The translations under genes and the position numbers were made by a program. 64,000 nucleotides of DNA from Branchiostoma floridae (Eukaryota > Chordata > Leptocardii > Amphioxiformes > Branchiostomatidae): the NCBI RefSeq assembly GCF_000003815.2, contig NC_049985.1:8456251-8520250 (forward strand). Direction: 5' to 3'. Below the pieces are notes generated by a model that did no database searches, had not been told where the DNA came from, and saw only the letters and a program-made list of their open reading frames with translations. Of this stretch, positions 56,627-64,000 are shown in pieces (position 1 is the first letter of the stretch; the number at the start of each line of letters is the position of its first letter).

Positions 56627-58973
56627 CTGTTCAGTGCATGAGAAAAAATTGCTGCCACTACTGGCATCTTAACCAAATCCTCTGCTTTGAGAATACCTTT
56701 CATCCACTCCATTCAGTCAAACACTCAGCCAAGACTGCTTGGCTTAATGTAAATGATGGAGAAATAAGGAAAAGTCATAGTTATATGTGGGAAAATAATC
56801 TTTATTTTTCCCAGTAATACCATCTAAGGCACATGACATGTGATCTAAAAAACAACACAGCCTTTCCAAACATGTACAGACACCCATGAAAAGCATACAA
56901 TCAAATATTATCATTTCTTTTGTACAAAGGTATTCTTCAAAACCTGGATGAAAATTTCAAACCTTCTGGATATGGACAGTTGTCACTATTTCCTGTCATT
57001 GTTAAAAGTGAAGCCAAACTATAGCTGGCACACAAATTGGCTGTTTGAGCAAGACATTTTACTGAACTTTAAATATCAATTCAGGAAATACTGGTCTCCA
57101 CTATACAGTATGTTTGACAAAAATTATCGAATCCTCCAAATGATACGAATCAAACACTGTTTCAACACATAGACGTCAACCCTTTGCTCCTAGAATCATT
57201 TCCCTTGAAGGTACCCGCTTTCAGAAGTCTTATTACATGTATTATGTAAAATCAGTTTTATCTACAGCCATGACAACTTAGGAACTACCCATTATATTTG
57301 TCACCAATGATCTTCACTCACCTTTTATAATTATGGCAAACCTACTTTGCAATGATCACAATTCTGTCAAAAATCAAACTAGCATGGGACTGAGGTTTAG
57401 ATACCACAAATGTCTTGCCAGTACAGCTGACTTTCTGGCATGTACTCCAGGACCTTAAATTGCACAATCTACAAATAACAGTACATGGAAACGTCCGATC
57501 CAATTACATATAAAAGGTAATGTAAAATGTAGCACCACATGTACACACCTTATGACAAGACCAATTACTTTGACTTCTACATCAAATTTCATCTTTTTTA
57601 CTAACACTTTTTACAGACATAAAGGAAACAATTAAAGGCTGCTAATGCCAGATGTTTAAATCATCCATACAAATACAAGGGTTGAAAGTATAAGAAACAT
57701 TCCATTTGGCACCACATGCTGTACTTTCAGTCTCCAACCTTCAATAACAGAAATTGTCTCATCTGAACAATCATCCTACATAATCAGCCTTCTGGTAACA
57801 AAGACTTTAAAATATCAATATTGACATGTCTTTTTTTTCTTGGTCAGATCAAGCATTGCATGTACAAAGTTAGGAAACTTAACATTCCTTTTCACAATTC
57901 CTGCAGGGGTACTCATCTCTTGATTACCGTATCCTATTCATAGTATACATAATTTGTGTATATACAGGTTTTGGAATACACTATAAGAGTGAAGTGTGGT
58001 ACAACTGAGGAATGTTTTGTTTATTTCAATAACATGTACTTTCCTAAAACTAAAAAAAATGATAAAACTTAGACATGTTACATATTTTGATTTGCTTGTA
58101 TGTTGATAATATAGATGTACACAAAAGTTTTGCATTAAAGCAGCTACTTGAAATGCTCCTGGCAAAAACAATCATTATAATTCTACAAAGGAGATCATGA
58201 TTGTAAGAGTTCACATTTTCTGTCATCTTAAAACCTACATTGCAGATCACCCTACAACTACTGCACATGGCACTGGTCTAATCTGATATTACACTGTCTT
58301 CGATAGTACTGATTGTCTCTTGAGGTCACTTATCTTTACTTGAAGCCTTAATGGCATCTCTAACCACATGTACAGACCTGTCCACCCAACCATAAGAACT
58401 TCCACAGTCAAAACTATCACTAACAGAGGATGCTTACAGTACTTCAATGGCGCCATAACTTAGAGACATGTCTGTTGTCATCACTTAAACAGATTAGAGA
58501 GGTTAGAAACCCAAACCATGCTTACCCATTGTTCACATAAGTACTACTCTTTAGCCATGGCAATTACCCTTTTTCCTTCTGAGATCTTTGAGTGTGATTA
58601 CAAATTAAACATGTATGTCAAAGTTTCGCCTTTTTTGGATCCATTGAATATAAAATGGTGTTGTCACCCTCAGCTGTTGGGACCTTCCTAAGATGTATCC
58701 TACCCTGTGTATGAATGATGAAAAGGTCTTAACCACTCACAGCAAGATGCCTCAAACAGTTTTACACTCATATAAAAACATCTAAAAAGCACTGTGAAAT
58801 AGATGTGGTAAATTTATATCATTCTGAAGTTATTCATCCCTCAAATATAATACTAATCACAACAGATTTCCACATTTGACAGGATGATGTCCCAGACTGG
58901 GAACCATCCTCAGTAGTTTCTGCTGGCTCTTCTATTTTGCTTGCTTGCCACAAAACAGAAACGAGAGATCTAC

Positions 58974-59388
58974 TAGCAACTACGAAGGATGCATTCTCCT
59001 ACGCAGAGGGACCACAGTCGTGTCGAAACTCCTTGGGGTTACCTCTGCTATCTGACGCACTCAGACCAGTTCCTAGCCGCCCTGCTCATAAATATTAATG
59101 AGCTTACCCTTATATGGGCAGTCAGCCTTTGGGGATCGGGCGTAGGAGGATGGTGCTATGTAAGACGTAACATGATTGGCTGATAGCTTCCCAGCGGTCT
59201 TTGCGAGATGGCTTTCGTAAACAGAAAGCCCAAGAAATGCCTATTCTCTGATTGGCTGACAGCTGGTTTGTGGCGACAACCATAGTAACCACTGGTAGGC
59301 CATGAGATAGCAGGGCCCCAAGGGGTAGTTTAACAGCTAGCCGTTGGGGACCGTGCGTACGAGGATGTAAAGGATGGTACCCAGGCTA
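58974..59388. mobile_element. Decayed foldback element of the TAGCCTGGG family
   Basis: The right end AGGATGGTACCCAGGCTA is the reverse complement of the 12721-element terminus. Further in, the reversed right side (CATCCTCGTACGCACGG, then CCCTTGGGGCCCTGCTATCT) matches the left side (CATTCTCCTACGCAGAGG, then CCTTGGGGTTACCTCTGCTATCT) with many changes. It carries a copy of the 53598 arm near 59244. Confidence 0.6.
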
Positions 59389-60260
59389 AAGGTATCGTTC
59401 ACAGTATTGTGTACACCATGGAAGTTGACTTATGGCAGGGCCACGGCTGAATGCAGGAAATACTCCCAAACTATGATACGTATATTTGTCTCTGGTTCTC
59501 AAAGATTTCGTAGACAACGAAACAACACTAAGAGCTCGAATATTTCCTTTGGCTCATAACCTGTTAGCCGCCATTGCTTTCACTGACCCAATCAGGATAC
59601 AAGAACAACATTACACACTGTACTGTAAAGTTTCAGCACAAAACCACAGATTGCACATACAAATATATCATTACAAGAATATTCTCTTGATTAAAGATAG
59701 TGTTGATCTTTTCTAGCAATTTCTTCGTACAAAAGTAACATATAATCTTTGAATTTAATTCGTTAGTGACTTTACCACACAATACTTTCTCAATAAAACA
59801 CCACCATTCAGTTTCAAAGATAAACTCCTTAACTATTGTGCACATTACAGCCTGGTAGGCAGTGTGAAAAGTTTCACTTCCTTCATTTGCTACCACATTT
59901 TGCCAAAACAATGTGAATGCAGCATGTCTTATATCTGGATATATTATATATATTATATGTATGTTTTTGTCGACCAACAGGTGTAGTTCATTACCCTGAG
60001 CTCTGGTTTTATTCTAAAAATATAAACTCAGAGATCCTTTCCGACCTGTGCCACTGATTCAGTGGAATATTTTGATCCTTAAAATACATGACTATACAGC
60101 AACCCACATACAAGAGCTACATGGCTGTACCATATTGATGTGTAACTGTGGGTCTCCTCACAACTGCCCTTTTCCAGGTTGGTCCCTGTCATCTTTTCTC
60201 TGGTGAAGGAGCAGTCTACAGAATTGCACGACTGGCTGTGGGCTGTGGATGTAGGTTTTG

Positions 60261-60350
60261 TCACTGGGAGTGCTGGCTGTGTGTGTCCGAGTCCTGCCTC
60301 TGGTACATTTGATGGATGTAGTATGGGAAGTTTGCAGCGGCCAGCTGTGC

Positions 60351-60381
<31 letters not shown>

Positions 60382-63300
60382 GGCTGTTGTTGTACCTGTG
60401 ACTGCAGGTTTGCCTGCTGCAGCCTTTGCTGCTGCTGCATCTGCAGTCTCTGTGCCACAGTGAGCGGCCGGCTGCTCTTGCTGGTCTGCGCGGCGGGGCC
60501 GGGGGCAGGCACGCCCGTGGGGGACTGAGGAGGTGGCATCATGTGGACCTGCGGTGACAGGAGCTGGGCTGTGGTCATCAGAGAACCTTTACTCGTCGGA
60601 TTTGTAACAACTGAAGTCTTATTCTGTCCGAAATCAAATCTACTGACATTGTCCATTTGGGAGGCCAGACCGGAGGAGGATGGCCCCGGCTGCACGCCTT
60701 GGGAAGCCACAAACTGTCCCTGTATGATGCCCATGGCGTGGACCTGCCCCGCCCCGTACTGACCCCCCTGGGGAGGGGCCTGCAGGATGGACGACATCTG
60801 CCCCTGTACGAACACCCCCCCGGGCATGTTGGCCATGTTGGACTGGGAGGTCAGCAGGGAGGCCTGCGGGACCTGCTGCATGGAGTTGGTCATGGGGGCG
60901 GCCTGGGAGGGGGGGTAGGGCATGGCAGGGGTGGGGAGGGACGAGGAGGGGGGGTACGGCAGGCTGTTCTGTTGTACCGACATGGCCGTCAGCACTCCGG
61001 GATCCGTCACCATGGGACACTGCATCAGGATCTGCTGCCGCAGCAGCTGCAGCTCCTCCTGCTGCCGACGGATCGTGTCCTGAAGAGCCTAAATAACAAC
61101 AACAACAATCAACATCCGAGCATTTATTTTAAAGACCTTTTTCTTTTTTTAAATATAGAACAACATGTATACACCATGAATTTCAAACATTGTAAAACAT
61201 TTCAAGTTGTACATTATACTTTCTAACCATTGTTAACACTCATTTATTCACCTAGACACATGCATTACTATATACCAAGCTACATATATACACAACAAAA
61301 CACAACCATTGTAGAATATTTGCCCTAGCAATTTCGTACAATTTTCAACACTATCCTACCCTTCTGTCACCAGTCAAAATCTCTACAACACGTCCAATTG
61401 GGGCCGACCTTGGGATCAAACCCCACCCGTGGATTCATGTAAAGTTGCATAAGGCAATTAGATGCTGGATTACTTACCATTGAAGTCGGGGGAAATAAAA
61501 CACAAGCCAAATTTCTGTGGTATGCAAATTTGAGAACTCACTTCCTTCCAGTAATTAAACTTTTGTAGTACAATTTTTTGGGAGCACAAGCAGAAGTAAA
61601 TAGTGAGTACAGTCAAAACAGCTCAAGAAAACTACTAGCTTTGGAGGACTGATAAGATCCGGTCTGTCTAGACAGGTGGTCTCTAAAGACTGGACTTGTA
61701 ATGCTTGACTGTCAATGAGAATGTTATCTAAGGGGAACAAAAAAAGTGGTCACATTGGCCAGGTGGCCCTGATGTAGGGGTTGTCAACCTGTAGGCTCTG
61801 ATGTAGGAGTGTTATGATGAGTTTTATGACAAGTTGTGTAAAAATCAAAGCAATTCAGCTCCTATGGGGACTGCAAAGTTGATAAATAAAAGTTTGAGTT
61901 TCAGTTTCAGTTAGTCACTTGTACAGGTTTGACTGAAGTGCAGGAGTGACTGAGTACTGCAGAAGTGCAGACATACCTGATGTCTTTGCAGCAGTTGTTC
62001 CTGCAGCCTGAGCTGAGGTGGTCTGATGAGAGCTCCCATGGGCTGTAGAGGAAAACATCCACAAATTACACAACTGTCTGATGTCAAACATACTAATCTT
62101 CTGGGAGTCATACATGGGAATTTATTCAACAGCAGTCTGAACTTGAAAGCCACATTCTTGAAGAATGCAAAATGTATTGGCTACTGACAATAAGAAAAAA
62201 GGAAAGGGACACTGCTGGGGAAAACATAAAATTTATATATGTTTATATATATACCGAGGAAAACATAAATACATGTATCTGGGACCAGTGCCCTGAAATG
62301 AACTCGCCACAAAACTAATTGAAAAAACAATAGTTAAGCAGCTTTTAGAAATGGACTGTACAATGTCATATGATATCATTAAAACTGGTACTGGGTTTAA
62401 AGCTGTTATATCCTTGTGTTCCTATGTAATAAATCAGTGTATGTATCCAGGGACACCTGAAAAGTGTTAATCTACTGTTTTTGTCTTTTATCAATGTGGA
62501 GACCGTAAGATACAGCCATTGTGGGTACCCCATATGGCACCTTGGGACTGCCGTCATAGAGTGTTTCCTGTGCACTTTTGAGGCCATCAAACCGTGCTGT
62601 GTGGCACGCTTACATACCTGGAAAAATAGGTCAAGAGACCTGAGCCTGAATCTACTGGTTAAACTAAAATAATATAAAATGAGACACATCCATAGCGACT
62701 CACCATCTCACTAGGAGGGGAATGGTAGACACTCTCCGACATGGTTGTCATGGCGTCGTTCTCGGTCAGCGTGCCGGTGCTGCTGATCTCGTCTGCCACG
62801 CGGTACTGGCTGAACTTGGCGAGGCTGGACTGGGCGGCGGACGGCACCGTCTGAGGGGCGGAGTGGTGAGAGCTGCTGGGCTGGGGCCGCTGCGAAGGGT
62901 TGCTGGGCTGGTGACAGAAGAGCATAAGGGATAAGGTGGCATATCTACACTAACACTCATAGTAAACCCCAAAAGGCTAACACAAAACCTGCAAGACTAT
63001 GCTTTATCTGCATATATGGTACAACCTCACAACCTGTTTCTGAATAGCCCTTTCCTCTAACATAGCAGGTTTTGTATCTGTATCTGTGTAGCTGGTACAA
63101 CAGGCCTTTATCATAATACACCAGCTACTCCTCCATCTAACTACCAAAAATGCATTTTTTTCCCCCTTTCTTCAACCTACACAGCAGATATTTCTTCAAG
63201 TAAGAATATCCAAGAATATCTAAATGAGGAGTGAAAAATCTAAAAAGAATATTTGAACAAGAAAAACATGGAAACAATTTAAAAAGAATATATTTGGGTT

Positions 63301-63532
63301 ATGTACACAGACTATGCATGATAAGGTAATAGGCAATACCCCATTACAGTTTGGAATAAGCTGATTACCTGCTGTACTGAGGTGCTGCTAGAATGGCTGG
63401 ATACCGGCCTAGTCTTGGTGGTCAGCAGGTCGTTCAGAGTCTTGTACTGTTTGGTGATGTCAGGGAAGTCCTCCCCCTGCACGCTGCCAGGAGTGGTTTC
63501 ACCCACCTGAACAGAATGCATCTCTGCAGACC
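60261..63532 (-). CDS. Glutamine-rich regulator, C-terminal exons (CLOCK/NPAS2-like?)
   Basis: Four minus-strand exons join in frame: 63369-63532, 62704-62907, 61977-62042 and 60261-61088. They give the last 419 residues of a protein whose start lies right of the window. Exon 1 carries ITKQYKTLNDLLTTKTRP, which includes an LxxLL box (LNDLL), the motif by which coactivators bind nuclear receptors. Exon 2 is Ser/Pro/Gln-rich. Exons 3-4 make a coiled-coil segment, LRLQEQLLQRHQ then ALQDTIRRQQEELQLLRQQI, which resembles the IHRQQEELRKIQEQL segment of CLOCK and NPAS2. The rest is Pro/Gln/Met-rich with a run of 10 or more Gln and ends YYIHQMYQRQDSDTHSQ. A CLOCK/NPAS2-type bHLH-PAS factor is my first guess and a p160 nuclear receptor coactivator the second. 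No bHLH or PAS domain is in the window to decide. Confidence 0.7.
60351..60380. repeat. (TTG)10 microsatellite encoding poly-Gln
   Basis: Ten TTG triplets on the plus strand read CAA on the coding minus strand and form the core of a glutamine run. CAG codons around it extend the tract. Length variation between alleles is likely. Confidence 0.95.
61610..61935. mobile_element. CAGTCAAAC-ended Tc1/mariner-like element, small copy
   Basis: It begins TA then CAGTCAAAAC and ends GTTTGACTG at 61935, with CAGGTGGTC and GTGGTCACATTGGCC inside. These words mark the same family as the outer element at 30742-32036. It lies in the intron between the third and last exons of the glutamine-rich gene. Confidence 0.55.
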
Positions 63533-63639
63533 CTGCATGGAAACAGACAGCAAAGCTTCACACCTGTACTTGGCTTGGCAAACAGAAACAGTGGGTGCAA
63601 TGTTACACTTCTTATACAAACATGAATGTGATGGTTTTT

Positions 63640-63745
63640 ATTTATTTATCTACTTACTAACTAAAAGGTTCTCCAAATATAGTGAAAGGTATGGCAAAAC
63701 TAGTGTTTCTTGTTAGAAGACGCATTTTCAAGGCCACCGCACTAT
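63640..63745. repeat. Dispersed repeat shared with 16600-16695
   Basis: GGTATGGCAAAAC, then CTTGTTAGAAGAC and TTCAAGGC, match GGTATGGCAAAAC, CTTGTTAGAGGAC and TTCAAGGC near 16632-16680, both after an ATTTATTTA stretch. It is about 80% alike by eye. The family is unknown. Confidence 0.55.
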
Positions 63746-64000
63746 GAAAACTACACAGCTAAAGGTGATGAGCACTGATAAAATTGGTCCAGGTGCAGTC
63801 CAGACCAGAGTCTGAGTGCTGCAAATTATGTTCCCCGACTCACTCATTTTTGCATAATGGAATCTTGAAACTGGTATTTAACATTGCAACTGCAAAACTG
63901 GTGTTTCCATCACTATACAGTACATCTTTGTGACCACCACAAACTTGAAGGCATTTACAGTATCCTGGAACAGAATGAGTCCTACCATGTGGGGACCGGT

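Larger units (their letters stand above)
55066..60260. other. Convergent 3' regions, no coding exon seen
   Basis: ANKRD10 and the glutamine-rich gene converge here. No coding exon is recognised. The left part is probably ANKRD10 3' untranslated sequence. A minus-strand AATAAA (TTTATT near 56800-56805) could end the glutamine-rich gene's transcript. Three repeats inside are listed separately. Confidence 0.5.

Noticed and set aside
60657-61226. 189-codon plus-strand open frame over the glutamine-rich gene
   Set aside because: It is antisense to a supported coding exon whose GC-rich, repeat-like composition leaves the opposite strand open. The Gly/His/Arg-rich translation resembles no family.

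Overview
The window looks like a chordate nuclear genome, most likely a lancelet (Branchiostoma). The basis is intron-rich genes with GT/AG junctions whose proteins match vertebrate families across whole lengths, a leucine-rich-repeat (LRR) receptor with a one-exon ectodomain of a lancelet-like type, and a dense load of short DNA transposons, foldback elements and a Penelope-like element. Families were recognised by eye; no database was searched. Two runs of N (9090-9189 and 47889-48135) are assembly gaps.

Left part (1-18.8 kb). The first two coding exons of an organic-anion transporter (SLCO/OATP) lie on the minus strand at 234-954. A 989-residue LRR receptor with a tyrosine-rich tail lies on the minus strand at 5619-8588, and a relic of a similar tail lies at about 10030. 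From 10497 to 16187 on the plus strand, four exons encode only the N-terminus and PDZ domain of an inturned (INTU)-like protein, ending in a stop far short of the usual length. Its introns carry three clear nonautonomous transposons, two of them with target-site duplications of 8 and 9 bp.

Middle part (18.8-43.4 kb). A Jupiter microtubule-associated homolog (JPT/HN1 family, minus strand, three exons) and CRAMP1 (cramped chromatin regulator, plus strand, 24 exons, about 1110 residues, complete) stand head to head, with start codons 2.3 kb apart. Human JPT2 and CRAMP1 are also neighbours, so this pairing is probably ancient. CRAMP1 introns hold a transposon nested in another, an inverted pair of truncated Penelope-like copies with a hammerhead-like RNA motif, a 1.1-kb minisatellite that runs into a splice acceptor, and a duplicated exon-intron junction.

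Right part (44.7-64 kb). ANKRD10 (ankyrin repeats, plus strand) has a 6.9-kb first intron that contains a 5.4-kb pogo/Tigger-type transposon with inverted ends, a TA duplication and a transposase broken by an assembly gap and a probable frameshift. ANKRD10 seems to have two alternative ends. Converging on it from the right is the C-terminal part of a glutamine-rich regulator (minus strand, 60261-63532), tentatively of the CLOCK/NPAS2 type, that runs off the window.

The genes do not form one pathway. The strongest leads are the PDZ-only INTU gene, the inverted Penelope pair, the intact-ended pogo element, the repeat-supplied splice sites, and the conserved JPT-CRAMP1 pair.
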